From Endotrypanum monterogeii (taxonomy: Eukaryota; Euglenozoa; Kinetoplastea; Trypanosomatida; Trypanosomatidae), in the NCBI GenBank assembly GCA_000333855.2, contig CM007330.1, positions 212,600-276,599 on the forward strand: DNA of 64,000 bases, given 5' to 3'. Below, in pieces: positions 1 to 9,313 of this stretch. The number at the start of each line of letters is the position of its first letter. Position 1 is the first letter of the stretch. Below the pieces are notes generated by a model that saw only the letters and a program-made list of their open reading frames with translations, was not told the DNA's origin and made no database searches. The position numbers were made by a program, and so were the translations under genes.

Positions 1-91
1 CTACAGTCTTCTCAGCATCCTCACCACCGTAGCAGCGTGCCAGCGACACATCAGATGTGCATAAAGAGCACAAGCACTCTCGTGTGCCTCT

Positions 92-484
92 CTAGTGGCG
101 CTCACCGCGCACGCCCATCGCCAGCTGCACGTCCTTTGGCTGGATCGTCACGCGCTTCGCGTGGATGCAGGCGAGGTTTGTGTCCGCCAGCACCGACACA
201 ATGTATGCCTCCGTCGCCTCCTGGATCGCCATGATCGCGCTGCTCTGGAAGCGCACGCCCTCCTTCTGCGCGCTCGACACCTCGCGCACCAGGCGCTGGA
301 ACGGCGCGCACTGGATCAGCAGGTCGGTGCTCTTCTGGAACCGGCGGATCTCGCGGATCGCGCACGTGCCCGGGCGCCAGCGGCGCTGCGCCTTCTTCAC
401 GCCCGACGCCGCGCTCGGCGCCTTCTTGCTTTTCTTCGACGTGATGCTGCGCTTCGCGCGGGCGGTCTCCTTAGTGCGGGACAT
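92..484 (-). CDS. H3: Histone H3
   Basis: Core nucleosomal histone that packages nuclear DNA. The 130-residue product begins [12 protein letters not shown] and has the trypanosomatid histone core ([14 protein letters not shown], then [16 protein letters not shown], ending RGERH), the usual length for a kinetoplastid H3. The frame stays open upstream, but the ATG at 484 starts exactly at the conserved N-terminus, so the extension is 5' UTR. A pyrimidine-rich stretch and an AG lie just upstream. Relative to the Leishmania major H3 I remember, it differs at several positions, including the C-terminal helix (MGVRGERH rather than LRLRGERH as I recall) and the loop after GVK. This suggests either another genus or a divergent H3 copy. 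It is the last gene of the window in transcription order; its 3' UTR runs off the left edge. Confidence 0.97.
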   Translation of the reverse strand: MSRTKETARAKRSITSKKSKKAPSAASGVKKAQRRWRPGTCAIREIRRFQKSTDLLIQCAPFQRLVREVSSAQKEGVRFQSSAIMAIQEATEAYIVSVLADTNLACIHAKRVTIQPKDVQLAMGVRGERH

Positions 485-1534
485 GGCTGCGGGGAGGGGG
501 TTGTGGGTGTGGGGGGTGAGTGGGGGTGGAGGACTGAGGAGAGTGGTTGTGGTGGCTGTGGAAGCTGTGGGGCGTATGGGGGTTGGGATGGAGGAGGGGA
601 AGGAGGGATGGCGAGGCGGAGAGAGTGAGCAAACAGCGGAGGTGAGGCGGGATCGTAGCATGTTACCTGGTGGTAGAAGCCTCATCATATTATTAGGGCC
701 ATGGTGGGAGGTCTGTGGAGGAGGAGGAGGGATGAGCTCACGTCAGTTGGGGAGAAACGTGCCATGGTGATGAGGTTGTGTTCATGGCGGTACTGCTCGT
801 TATCACCGCTTGCGTCACGTCCATTTGTACTCGAACGCCTACACAATAGGTTCGCAGATACACACACACGCACGTATATGTATATATATATATATATTTA
901 TATTTATAAATAAACGTGTATCACCCCTTGTCGGACTTCTTCGGGTGTACACACCCCATGTGCAGGACATGGCTGTTTCTTGGCCAGGCGAGCGACAAGC
1001 TGTTTTTCCGTCGTTGCCGTAATGTTTCTGTCTCTATCCTGACAGGGAGGAGGGGATACTAAATACGATTCAATCAGTAGAGGGGCGGAAAAAAAAAAAG
1101 AGGGGGCCAAGGGTATATGAAAAGTCGAAGAGGAGTTAAAGATAATGGAAGAAAAAAAAGTTTTTTTTTTTCAGTGGACAGAGTCGTCGAATACAGTCAC
1201 TGCGTTTTGTTCATGTGTTTGTATGTGTACGTTGGTGAGGGGGTTAGCAAAGAAAAAAAAATCCACGAGTATGCTTCCGTACGCAACTTTTTTTTTTTTA
1301 AACTAGTATTCTCGAGGCGATATAGAAACAGTAGTGAAAAACATCAGTGCATCGGGTCTTCTGATGAGCTTCAGGCGCAGCTTGGCATGGTCCAGCCAAA
1401 CCAACCAACAAAAAACAGAAGACGAGAGCGTGTGCGCAGGGAAGAAGGGAGATCCTCAACCCCCCCCCCCTTGGAGACAATGTCATGACCCCTCCCTCTG
1501 CCCTCTCCCTCCCCTGAACTGGAGAGCTGCCGCC
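485..1534. other. Intergenic: 5' UTR of H3 and 3' UTR of uridine phosphorylase
   Basis: No convincing gene. It contains a G-rich plus strand next to H3 (pyrimidine-rich on the transcribed strand), an AT-rich (TA)n block at 875-912, several poly-A/T runs between 1089 and 1300, and a C run near 1460. Open frames here are low-complexity by-products. Confidence 0.7.
534..600 (-). promoter_or_regulatory. Candidate trans-splice acceptor for H3
   Basis: On the minus strand a C/T-rich stretch ends in CTCCTCAG, with the AG at about 534-535, some 50 bases before the H3 start codon. A second AG lies only two bases before the ATG. Which one receives the spliced leader cannot be decided from sequence. 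Confidence 0.4.
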
Positions 1535-2572
1535 CTACTCTTTCGTCAGGGCCTCCAGCGCAATCTTGATCGCGTTAGAGAGCCGCTTGGTGGTCTGCTC
1601 TTGCGTTGCGAAGGCACGACCCGTGCGAGAGCGCCGCGCAACGACAACGCACACCGCCCCTGCTTGGTAGCCGAGGAGGTTGCTGAGGTAACAGAGGGCG
1701 CTGCACTCCATTTCGATGTTCGCAACTCGCCGCACACCTTCGCTGACGTTGAATCTTAAATCACCCAATTCTTCAGTGAGATGCGGAATGGTCAGATGGC
1801 CAGTGAAGTGCCCAATAGGGCGGCCTTGGCATCCGTAGAAGCCACTGCCGCTGCATGTGGCACCGATGTAGTAGCTCTGCTGCTCTGACACATCGGCTTT
1901 GGAGTTGAAGTCCTCGCAAGCGTCGACGAGTGCTCTCGTCAGAGCAGGTGTGGCCTTCGTTGCGTATACCTTCATCTTCCCCAGGGACGTTGAGTGCAGC
2001 TTTGCAAGAACCTCTTGCACGTCAGCGGTGCTGTTCACCTCGGGGTTGTCGTAGTACTGACAGGTATTGTCCATGCCAACGGCATACTCCGTGATGGCGA
2101 GACCACCCACTGGTACTTCCTCATTTGGTGAGCCACAGGTGCCAACGCGGATCAGCTTGACTTTTGAGGGATCGAACGGCGTCTCCTGCAGGTCCTCCGG
2201 AGTCCCTCCGATACGAATACGCCACTGCCGCTTCTGCATGTTGTACTCCTTGAGAATATGCACCTCGTTCATCACAATCTCGATGTTGTCGGTTCCCATC
2301 CCGGTGCTTAACACCGTCACTGGAACGCTGCGATACTTCCCAGTAATGATGTTGATCTCACGGTGCGAGGCACTGTAGACTATACTGTTCGGGTCAAGAT
2401 GGGCTCCGACGACCTTCACGCGGCCTGGATCGCCCACCAAGATGATGCGATCTGCCATATCCTCGCTCCGGCATGGAATATGGTATGTGAATCCCTCGGA
2501 GGTCATGGGAAAGTCTGGATCGACGCCCGCCAAAGGGCCCGAGTTGCCGTGGGACTCCTCGGCACCGCTCAT
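1535..2572 (-). CDS. UP: Uridine phosphorylase
   Basis: Pyrimidine salvage enzyme that splits uridine with phosphate into uracil and ribose-1-phosphate; probably cytosolic or glycosomal. The 345-residue protein has the nucleoside phosphorylase-I fold signatures: GDPGR (about 47-51, phosphate binding), TGMGTDN (90-96), RVGTCGS (142-148) and IEMECSAL (286-293, ribose/base binding). Length and motifs match the trypanosomatid family typified by the T. brucei enzyme rather than the hexameric bacterial purine enzymes. The open frame extends another 111 codons upstream, but that part is low in complexity and crosses a pyrimidine tract, so the ATG at 2572 is preferred. The substrate assignment comes from family knowledge; a broader nucleoside phosphorylase activity is possible. 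Confidence 0.92.
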   Translation of the reverse strand: MSGAEESHGNSGPLAGVDPDFPMTSEGFTYHIPCRSEDMADRIILVGDPGRVKVVGAHLDPNSIVYSASHREINIITGKYRSVPVTVLSTGMGTDNIEIVMNEVHILKEYNMQKRQWRIRIGGTPEDLQETPFDPSKVKLIRVGTCGSPNEEVPVGGLAITEYAVGMDNTCQYYDNPEVNSTADVQEVLAKLHSTSLGKMKVYATKATPALTRALVDACEDFNSKADVSEQQSYYIGATCSGSGFYGCQGRPIGHFTGHLTIPHLTEELGDLRFNVSEGVRRVANIEMECSALCYLSNLLGYQAGAVCVVVARRSRTGRAFATQEQTTKRLSNAIKIALEALTKE

Positions 2573-2624
2573 GAGGATGGGGGATGGAGGGGGAAATACA
2601 CTGTCGGAAGTGGTGTTTGAAATT

Positions 2625-2660
2625 CTCAGGGAGAGCGGTGACGAGAGAAAAAAAAAGGGG
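2625..2660 (-). promoter_or_regulatory. Candidate trans-splice acceptor for uridine phosphorylase
   Basis: On the minus strand a tract of C and T, including a run of T at about 2648-2656, leads to CTCCCTGAG with the AG at about 2625-2626. This gives a 5' UTR of roughly 50 bases before the ATG at 2572. Confidence 0.5.
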
Positions 2661-2939
2661 GAGGGATCAAGCATACACCACGGAGTGAGATGGAGCGCAA
2701 CAAACATGTGTACATGCCCTTGATGATGGCAAATTTGGAACGAGAGCACCCCTACGGGATACAAACACACATACACAGGGAAACAGAGGGAGACAGGCGT
2801 CGACCGAATCACATAACACTCCACATAAGCTGCGAAAAAAGGAGTTCGCTGCAGCTCAGCATGCTTTCCACTGGTGATCGTTGCGCATGATTGCGACTGT
2901 CGCATGCAGTGGCAACAATGGCGACAGCGATGAACGGCT

Positions 2940-2996
2940 TCACAGCGCCTTTTCCTGTAAATATTTTCGAGTACGCCGCTTCAGCTCGTCCGACAT
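2940..2996 (-). CDS. Candidate 18-residue microprotein (weak)
   Basis: Tiny ORF with product MSDELKRRTRKYLQEKAL, highly charged and free of the His/Pro/Cys-rich junk seen in nearby chance frames. On the minus strand it is preceded within about ten bases by a long C/T tract and an AG, the arrangement of a trans-spliced 5' end. I do not recognise it, and ORFs this short arise often by chance. It may simply sit in the 3' UTR of the upstream carrier gene. Confidence 0.15.
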   Translation of the reverse strand: MSDELKRRTRKYLQEKAL

Positions 2997-3197
2997 ACGC
3001 CCCCTCCCAAAAAGGGGGGGGGGTGTGAAGGGCGCGGGGAAGGGGGGGGGGAACCGGTGAGAGCAGGAAAATGTAGGAACATTAAAAATAAAGGAGCTGA
3101 GTGGGTTGCCAGCTCCTTCTACACATTCACGCAAATATACAGGGAGTCAGGGAGGGAGAGTAGTGCAAGTAGATGGCCCAAATGCGGCGGAGGCAAT

Positions 3198-3225
3198 GGG
3201 TGGGTGGGTGGGGGGGGGGAGAGAA
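3198..3225 (+). repeat. G-run cluster (potential G-quadruplex)
   Basis: Three successive GGGT units run into a run of ten G on the plus strand, enough G-runs with one-base loops for an intramolecular quadruplex. On the transcribed strand it appears as CCCA repeats, so the transcript would be C-rich. Confidence 0.6.
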
Positions 3226-3516
3226 CGAGGTACTTGTTACAGACAAAGGAGGCGAGAGATGAACTAGCCCAACACACGCCTGAGATGCACAACCTCTTAA
3301 AAAAAAAAAGCAATTTTTTCTTAAAATGAGCGACCCCAGCGCTCAACTGACACACACACACACACACACGCGGATGGCACGACACGGTGTGAATTCCTCT
3401 CTCCCCTTATTCCTTTTTTCTTATCCCTTCCCACCCCCACTCCCAAACATCAACAACAACTAAAAATATAGAATTATCTCCAGCGAAGAGAGAGACGCAA
3501 CTGCTCGAGGTGGGGA

Positions 3517-3672
3517 CTATTTCCGGAGCGAGGAGGGGTGGAGGCAGACCAAAAAAAGGGAAAAAAAAGACAGAAACAAGACGACTCGTGATGCACCGAC
3601 ACGCATCCACCCCACATCGCCCAGAAATTGGTCTTGAGGAGCAGCGGCTTCGCTAGGGGTATGGTAAGACAT
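3517..3672 (-). CDS. Candidate 51-residue small protein (weak)
   Basis: ORF beginning MSYHTPSEAAAPQDQF, followed by a hydrophobic C-terminal segment (about residues 29-43) that could be one membrane helix. About 100 bases upstream on the minus strand is a good acceptor-like element (T run, then CTCAG and CTGCAG). Composition of the first 28 residues looks coding; the rest overlaps T-rich sequence. No family recognised. It could be a real small gene, a decayed gene fragment or chance. The frame also extends upstream to another ATG. Confidence 0.22.
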   Translation of the reverse strand: MSYHTPSEAAAPQDQFLGDVGWMRVGASRVVLFLSFFSLFLVCLHPSSLRK

Positions 3673-3967
3673 TGCCACGCGAGGGAGATGAGCTGCGGAG
3701 TGCGGCTGGGCGGGGGTAGTAGTGGGGGTGGTGGTGAGGGGTAGAGCGTCCTGAACCACGCGGACTGCAGATCGAGAGCTGAGAAAAAAAAACGATGGGT
3801 TCGGATTTCGTGCTAGCAGGGCTGGCATATTAATGGGAAGAAATGACGAAGGGATATGAAATTGGGAGGGAAATGCGTGCGGTGCCTGTCTTTGCAAAGG
3901 TCAGTGTTCTCCCCTTCCCCCCCCTCCCAGCGTGACCATCACAGCCGTAGCCGCTGACCAGCGGTAG

Positions 3968-3968
<1 letters not shown>

Positions 3969-3998
<30 letters not shown>
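3969..3998. repeat. (ACT)n trinucleotide repeat
   Basis: About nine to ten tandem ACT units in a non-coding spacer, close to further C runs. Confidence 0.9.
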
Positions 3999-4263
3999 CT
4001 GTGACCCTAGCCCCCCCCCCTCCCCACCCAACAGAGGTTTAACTGTGTGGGACCCTCACCACTACCCTGCGTCGTTTCCCATCACAAAACTGCGGCTCTC
4101 CTCCGTCATCAAGTATACCTCCTCCCCCCGCATTCTCGCTTCCTCACGCCAAGGGTGCGCCTGCGCAGGAGCCGCGATTTACATACGTATTCACATACAT
4201 TAACTTTCGGGACGGTCGGGTGAAGCGACTGGGGGGGGGGTGTTGATACGGCCGCCCACGTGT

Positions 4264-4300
4264 CACACACACACACACACACATACATACATACATACAC
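4264..4300. repeat. (CA)n followed by (CATA)n microsatellite
   Basis: About ten CA units grade into four or five CATA units. On the transcribed strand these read as TATG and TG repeats. Confidence 0.9.
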
Positions 4301-5015
4301 AGCAACCCGCTCACCAAACTCGGCGAATCCATATTCCGGTGTGTGTATATGAGTTGTATTTCAATTCCCCCACGACTTAGGTTTGGCTAGTGTGATGCAT
4401 ACCACCAGGCAAAGGGGGGGGGAGGGAGGGAGAAGAGCTCTTGTTTGCCCATCTCTTTTGGCCCCACTCAGTGAATGACCAGACCAGATACGAAAGCCAG
4501 TGATAACGCACATGTGCTTCCGACACACATGTGCGTGTACGTTGGCACGGGGTGCTACACGCCTTCGCATACCTCTCCCTCTGAAGACCTACACGGAAGT
4601 CACACAGGCGCATTGGCTTTGTGTTTTCCCCTCCTCCCTCTTCTTCACTTCCCTATCGGTATGGGAAACAACATAATGGAGGGAGAATATCTCCAACCCC
4701 CTTCCCCCACCCAAAAAAAAAAAACACTTCTGTGCCTTTCCGTTGCATCGCCCCTGGAGTGGGATAGAATGGTGAAGCAAGGCAAACAAGAGGAATAGAA
4801 AGCAGACGCCCCCCCCCAAACGCACTGGCAGGGAGACAGATATGTCAAAATTCAGCAAGCTTGTAAGTCGTCTCGCGATACACGCGAGAGCTCGGTGTCT
4901 CATCATGTAGGGGCTAAACATGTTCTATCGTTTGTGGGATGAGAAATGTGGTGAGGGATTCCCCTCCCCCTCCCCCGACACATGCACACATCGCCATCCC
5001 TAATTCCTGTCTGCA

Positions 5016-6092
5016 CTAGCTGCTCCTGGTGCGGTCAGCCCACAGTTTCGCATACTCGTAGCTTGTAGATGCCAATGCACCATCCACCACACATGAGTTG
5101 ACGCTCAGCAACAGCCCACTGTAGAATCCTCGAAGGCCTGACGCGTGATACACCTGCCGGGTTGCGGACCAGAGCGTCGCGCTCGGGGTCACCTGGAGGT
5201 TTGTGCGCACCACCAGGTAGGGGTTGAACAAAACGGCGGTGGTCGCACTCGTCACCACGGAGGCGACGCCGTTGATGAGAAAGTTGTCCTCAGTGGAGGT
5301 ACACCACTCCGGGAAGTGCCACGTGTCCGATGCTGTGTGCTGCTCGGCAAGATGCTTTAGATACGGTGCAGAGGCCTCGTAGAGGACAGACTTCAGGTGC
5401 CCATATGCAGCCCACCACAGGGCTGTCCACTGGCACCCCACGAGAAGGGTCGTGCCGAGGCCGGCGAACACCGTGCGCAGACCTCGCTCTGCGTACATCC
5501 GCTGAAGCGTTCTCCACGAGTTCATGCGCTGCGACGGGGAGGCCGTCATCTGGCGGAACGCGATGATGCTGAGCGGAATATGCACAGTGCGACACACAAC
5601 ATCCGCAGCGTACCCAGAGACAGCGTCGCGCGTTACACTTCTCTCTATAGGCAACTGCTCTCGGCCCCACTCAAAAATACCCAAGTATATTGCTTCGCTC
5701 AGTGCGCAACCCATTGATAAGGCGCCGATACCCTGCGCGAGGCCGCGCCAGCGCCCTTCAGTTGCAAAAATGTGAGAGAGGAGACTCCATGTAGTTTTTC
5801 TATTCGCCTCGGCGCTTGTCTGTTTGCGCGCCAGCGCCAAGTTGATTGGCTGCTGCAGTGCCGTGCGGAGGGCGCACAGGGCAAAAGCATTGCACAAGAA
5901 AGCACCCTGATGGATGTCTGAGTAACTGCGGTTGACACTGGTGGTGTGTTCGTGCAGCGGCGTCGGCGGTGCTTCTTCCACACGTTTCGTGAGAAATGCA
6001 ACGGGTGAGAGTGGCGGGAGGGAGGCCCGGCTGTGCAGCTCGTCCACGAAGGTCGTGGAGTCCGATGGGTCCGAGGAGGGACCCGCAAGCAT
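5016..6092 (-). CDS. Mitochondrial carrier family (SLC25)-like protein, degenerate
   Basis: Probable inner-mitochondrial-membrane (or other organelle) transporter of unknown substrate. The 358-residue protein has three repeats of about 100 residues, each with a paired-helix pattern. The loop signatures are clear (EGRWRGLAQG, RGLRTVFAGLG, SGLRGFYSGLLLS). The Px[D/E]xx[K/R] gate motifs are present only in altered form: PINLALARK (about 82), PLSIIAFR (about 173) and NPYLVVR (about 291), each lacking the acidic residue. An N-terminal extension of about 60 residues is unlike typical carriers. The longest frame begins at a TTG, so the ATG at 6092 is chosen; an acceptor-like AG lies about 40 bases upstream. 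Membership of the family is likely, the transport activity uncertain. Confidence 0.82.
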   Translation of the reverse strand: MLAGPSSDPSDSTTFVDELHSRASLPPLSPVAFLTKRVEEAPPTPLHEHTTSVNRSYSDIHQGAFLCNAFALCALRTALQQPINLALARKQTSAEANRKTTWSLLSHIFATEGRWRGLAQGIGALSMGCALSEAIYLGIFEWGREQLPIERSVTRDAVSGYAADVVCRTVHIPLSIIAFRQMTASPSQRMNSWRTLQRMYAERGLRTVFAGLGTTLLVGCQWTALWWAAYGHLKSVLYEASAPYLKHLAEQHTASDTWHFPEWCTSTEDNFLINGVASVVTSATTAVLFNPYLVVRTNLQVTPSATLWSATRQVYHASGLRGFYSGLLLSVNSCVVDGALASTSYEYAKLWADRTRSS

Positions 6093-6133
6093 GACCTCCC
6101 ACGTCGGGAAGCTTGAGACGCTATGGTAAGCAG

Positions 6134-6160
6134 CTACGCCCGGAAAGAATAAAGGCAATA
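6134..6160 (-). promoter_or_regulatory. Candidate trans-splice acceptor for the carrier gene
   Basis: The minus strand reads a T-rich stretch (TTGCCTTTATTCTTTCC) then GGGCGTAG, with the AG at 6134-6135. It gives a 5' UTR of about 41 bases and supports the ATG at 6092 over the upstream in-frame TTG. Confidence 0.5.
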
Positions 6161-7119
6161 AATGTATAAATAAATAAATATTTATTTGTTTACTTTATAC
6201 ATTTACACATATATAGCTCACAATATGTATTTCGAGAGGAGTTCGCAAACGGTGATCAGTACAGAGGCCGCTGGAACACAAAGCGCTCTGTTTGACAGGA
6301 GGACCAGCGGACACACACACACACAGAAACTATTCACCACCCTGAGATGTACAAGGTGAGCTGGGCAGGGAAGCCTTCACAGGCAAGTCGGACGGCAATC
6401 AGTAAAACACCGATGATGTGCGTAAGGATGCCCTCTGGATTTTGTGGGATAGCAGCTTTGATGCGTACACGCCGCTGGTGTCAAAAAAGTCTATTGCCTT
6501 CCTTTTTTCCCTTCCCTCCTCGGGTAATTACCAACGAAAAATCTCCCCACAGGCGCGTGATATGTTCACTAGACCCTGTGGAGAGGACGCCTCCTTCTCC
6601 TGAACGTGATGAACCAAGGGACGAGGAAGGGTCGGGGGAGGGGGGGGGGTAAGGCCTGGAGCAACGAGAGGAGTCGGAGCACGCTGTTGTTAATATCAGG
6701 TTTAAAGGAGGCTGGATGATGGCGACGCACGACATGAGTGTTACGCGCGCGGCCGCTAAGTTGATGCGCGCGCCGGAGGGAATGAGAACAGCCCAAATGA
6801 GGGGTGTGAAGCGGAGGAGGATGCGTTACAAAAAAAAAAAAGCAAAGAGGATCACCAAACGAAAACGCAGAGGGAGGTGGGAGGGAAAAAATTGCCGTAT
6901 GTGTGTGTGTGTGTGTGTGTGTATGGGTAGCGGAGGGGAGGTGCATATGTGTAGGTTTATCGAAGCAGAAAGCGGAGCACAGATGGTATCGAGGGTGTGG
7001 TAAGGAAAGCAACAAGTGCAGAAAATTAAAAAGGGAGGATTAGGTGGTTGGGAGCCAACATCACTTGAGTTCGTACTGATCCTTTTCTACTCCTTGTCTG
7101 CAGATCAATATACACTCTG

Positions 7120-7120
<1 letters not shown>

Positions 7121-7154
<34 letters not shown>
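7121..7154. repeat. (CA)n microsatellite
   Basis: Seventeen consecutive CA units in non-coding DNA; (TG)n on the transcribed strand. Confidence 0.95.
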
Positions 7155-7156
<2 letters not shown>

Positions 7157-8134
7157 ACATACACATATGAATCAGCTTCTTCTTCACGTGTATCCTGGAC
7201 GTGGGAGACTTCTCGCTATTGTGTGTGTGTGTGTGTGTGTGGAGTGGAGTGGAGGGCTACACACTCACAAACAAAGCTGAGGACCAGGTGCGCCTCATTC
7301 TATGAGCGACAACCACTCCCACTCTCTATAACGTACTCCTCAGTGCTGCTGCTGTTGTTGCTGCACCTGTCTATGCCGCCATCATCATCACGTATGTCAG
7401 ATTTGGATTTTTGCTTATGTTTTCACGCGTTGTTATGTTACAATATATATATATATATAAATGCATATTTCTGTGTGTGTGTGAGGGGGGGGGTATTTAT
7501 GGATGGGTGTGGGGGAGTGGAGTGTGCTGCAAAAGCGTAACATACTTCGTTCATATACACACACACACGCACACACACACACAGAAATATGCACACGTGG
7601 AAAGAATCAGACGATCGCGACAAGGCGATAGACACTCAGAAAAGAGTGTAGGAGTGCCGCGAAGGAGTTCGATCATGCACACGCACACACGCACACACGC
7701 ACGAACGCACACACACGTGTCCGTTCGTAGGTTATTCGTCATTAGTCGCTCGTGTTAAAGAAATGCGGAGGTGGCACACAGCTCACAAATGAGGGGGGAA
7801 GAGGATTATTCACTTGCACGCACAGATCTGGTCGAGTAATCAACATCATCTCTCCCCTGGAGAGCTTCTTTGTTCTTCCCACCCGTACTCCCCCCCTTTT
7901 TTTCATAATTTTTTTTGTCTGTCCACTCTTCATCGAAGAGAAAAGCAAAAGGTCGGCACCTTGAACAGTGGTCACTACAGGCATGTAAAACTACGATGTG
8001 TGTGAGGAGGGGGAGGGGGGGAGGGCGAGCCTGCGTGGCGGGAGGGTTGGCGCGAAGCGCCTCTCTCCACCCCCCCACACACACTTACAGTGTTCCAGCT
8101 CTGAACATTTTGATGTCGAGATGTGCTAGGCTTT

Positions 8135-9313
8135 CTATGCCCTGACGCTCTTCTTCGACGCCGGGCGAGCAGATTTCTTGGCCTCCGTCTTCGTACGAGT
8201 TCCCTGCGTCGAACAGGCCTTTGGGGTCGGCTCTGGAAGGTTCGTGGTGGTGATGGCAGCCCTCACTACACTGACTTCAGCGACAGCATTCCTCCGAGCT
8301 TTATTTGCCTTGGATCGCTTCTTGATGAGACCAGCGGGCAGCTTGGCCAGCTGAGACCTGAAGATATCTGTTTCAAAGTCAATGCCAAGACTCCTGAGGT
8401 AATTGTTGTTGTCCTTCTCGGTGCGCACTGCCTTCATGAGGAGAGTTACAGGGTCCTTGCGGCGCACGTCGTGCTTCTTCAGCGGCGTGCCCTTGGTCTT
8501 GTAGGCGTAGGCGAGTGCGCGGCGACGGTCCACCATTTGGCGTGACGGCATGCGGCGGCGCATCGTGACAGCACGCGCGCGTACGGACATGCCGCCCAAT
8601 GCCATGCCATTGCACTCTTCCACCACAAGTGGGATCACGGATTCCTTGTCAAACTCCACGTAGGCGATACCGCGAGACCGGTGTGAACGCCTGCTGCGCA
8701 CGCAGAAGCAGTTCAGCACTGTGGCCCCGAATTGGTTGAGAAATTTGTAAAGCTGCGGCTCCTCGAATTCAGGGGGCAAAAAACTCAGGCGCACAGCGCG
8801 GTATGGCGCAACGGTGCCGTTACTGCCGCCCTGGCGAGACCCCAAGGAAGACGCGTGCGTACCACTCAACGGCCCATCGTCAGAACTAGAGCGGTCCGCC
8901 ACGTCGCTAAGGTCGTCTGCGCCGCCGTCGGCAGCCCCGTCACCGTTCAGCATTTCGTCTTCATCATCGCTCGAGTTTTCCTCGTCGCTCGGCAACGGCG
9001 GCTCCGCAGTTTTCTCCGCTTCCTTCCGGGCCTTCACGATGCCCCTACGTTTTGTGTCAGCTGCAGCAAACTTTTTTGCGACACTGCTGGCCGTTTTCAC
9101 CGCCGGCTTGGCTGACTGCTTCTTCTTGCGAGCTGCCGCAACCGAAGAGGGATACTTTGCAGCCGCTACACCTGTGACCACCGGCGCGTTCACGTGGGTC
9201 GTTCGAATAGCCGCCGCCGCCGCCTTTGCTGCCGACTCAGCGAAGGAAAGCTTCTTGCGCTTGCCGACCGCGGCCGCACTACTTACTTTTTTAATGGCGC
9301 TTTTCGGCAACAT
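8135..9313 (-). CDS. Nop15/NIFK-like nucleolar RRM protein
   Basis: Probable nucleolar RNA-binding protein for large-subunit ribosome assembly. The 392-residue protein has a Lys/Ala-rich basic N-terminus (1-105), an acidic Ser/Asp/Glu stretch (about 109-148), one RRM (about 172-250; RNP2 VRLSFL at 174-179, RNP1 RGIAYVEF at 214-221), and a basic C-terminal tail with RRM-flanking residues like those of yeast Nop15 and human NIFK (the RSRRSHRSRG loop before RNP1 is typical). The basic/acidic composition and short Lys clusters suggest nuclear/nucleolar localisation. ATG at 9313 starts MLPKSAIKK and is the first in frame. RRM assignment is firm; Nop15 orthology is inferred from one motif block. 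Confidence 0.8.
   Translation of the reverse strand: MLPKSAIKKVSSAAAVGKRKKLSFAESAAKAAAAAIRTTHVNAPVVTGVAAAKYPSSVAAARKKKQSAKPAVKTASSVAKKFAAADTKRRGIVKARKEAEKTAEPPLPSDEENSSDDEDEMLNGDGAADGGADDLSDVADRSSSDDGPLSGTHASSLGSRQGGSNGTVAPYRAVRLSFLPPEFEEPQLYKFLNQFGATVLNCFCVRSRRSHRSRGIAYVEFDKESVIPLVVEECNGMALGGMSVRARAVTMRRRMPSRQMVDRRRALAYAYKTKGTPLKKHDVRRKDPVTLLMKAVRTEKDNNNYLRSLGIDFETDIFRSQLAKLPAGLIKKRSKANKARRNAVAEVSVVRAAITTTNLPEPTPKACSTQGTRTKTEAKKSARPASKKSVRA

Larger units (their letters stand above)
2573..5015. other. Long intergenic region, two weak small ORFs
   Basis: 2.4 kb without a confident gene. It holds poly-C/poly-G tracts, a G-run cluster at about 3198-3225, (CA)n at 3350-3370, (ACT)n at about 3969-3998, (CA)n plus (CATA)n at 4264-4300, and many A/T runs. 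Two very small minus-strand ORFs follow pyrimidine tracts and are listed separately at low confidence. Confidence 0.6.
6093..8134. other. Intergenic region rich in TG/CA microsatellites
   Basis: About 2 kb with no supported gene. It includes an AT-rich block (6157-6210), (TG)n at 6899-6923, (CA)n at 7121-7154, (TG)n at 7220-7241, (TA)n at about 7443-7459 and CA/CGCA repeats at 7553-7582 and 7676-7714. All open frames run through these repeats (alternating Cys-Val or His-Thr) and are rejected as genes. Confidence 0.75.

Noticed and set aside
95..628. Plus-strand frames opposite H3 and opposite other genes
   Set aside because: They are antisense shadows in GC-rich coding DNA, with Arg/Ala/His-rich products and no family resemblance.
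485..688. N-terminal extension of the H3 frame
   Set aside because: The conserved histone N-terminus starts at the ATG at 484; upstream codons are Pro/Thr-rich UTR sequence.
2573..2905. 111-codon extension of uridine phosphorylase
   Set aside because: Low-complexity Phe/Ser/Pro sequence crossing a pyrimidine tract and AG; family members begin near the ATG at 2572.
6093..6158. Carrier start at 6158
   Set aside because: The first codon is TTG, not ATG, and an acceptor-like AG lies inside the extension.
6899..7714. Open frames encoding Cys-Val-Cys-Val or His-Thr-His-Thr products
   Set aside because: They are translations of (TG)n and (CA)n microsatellites; a dinucleotide repeat is open in several frames.
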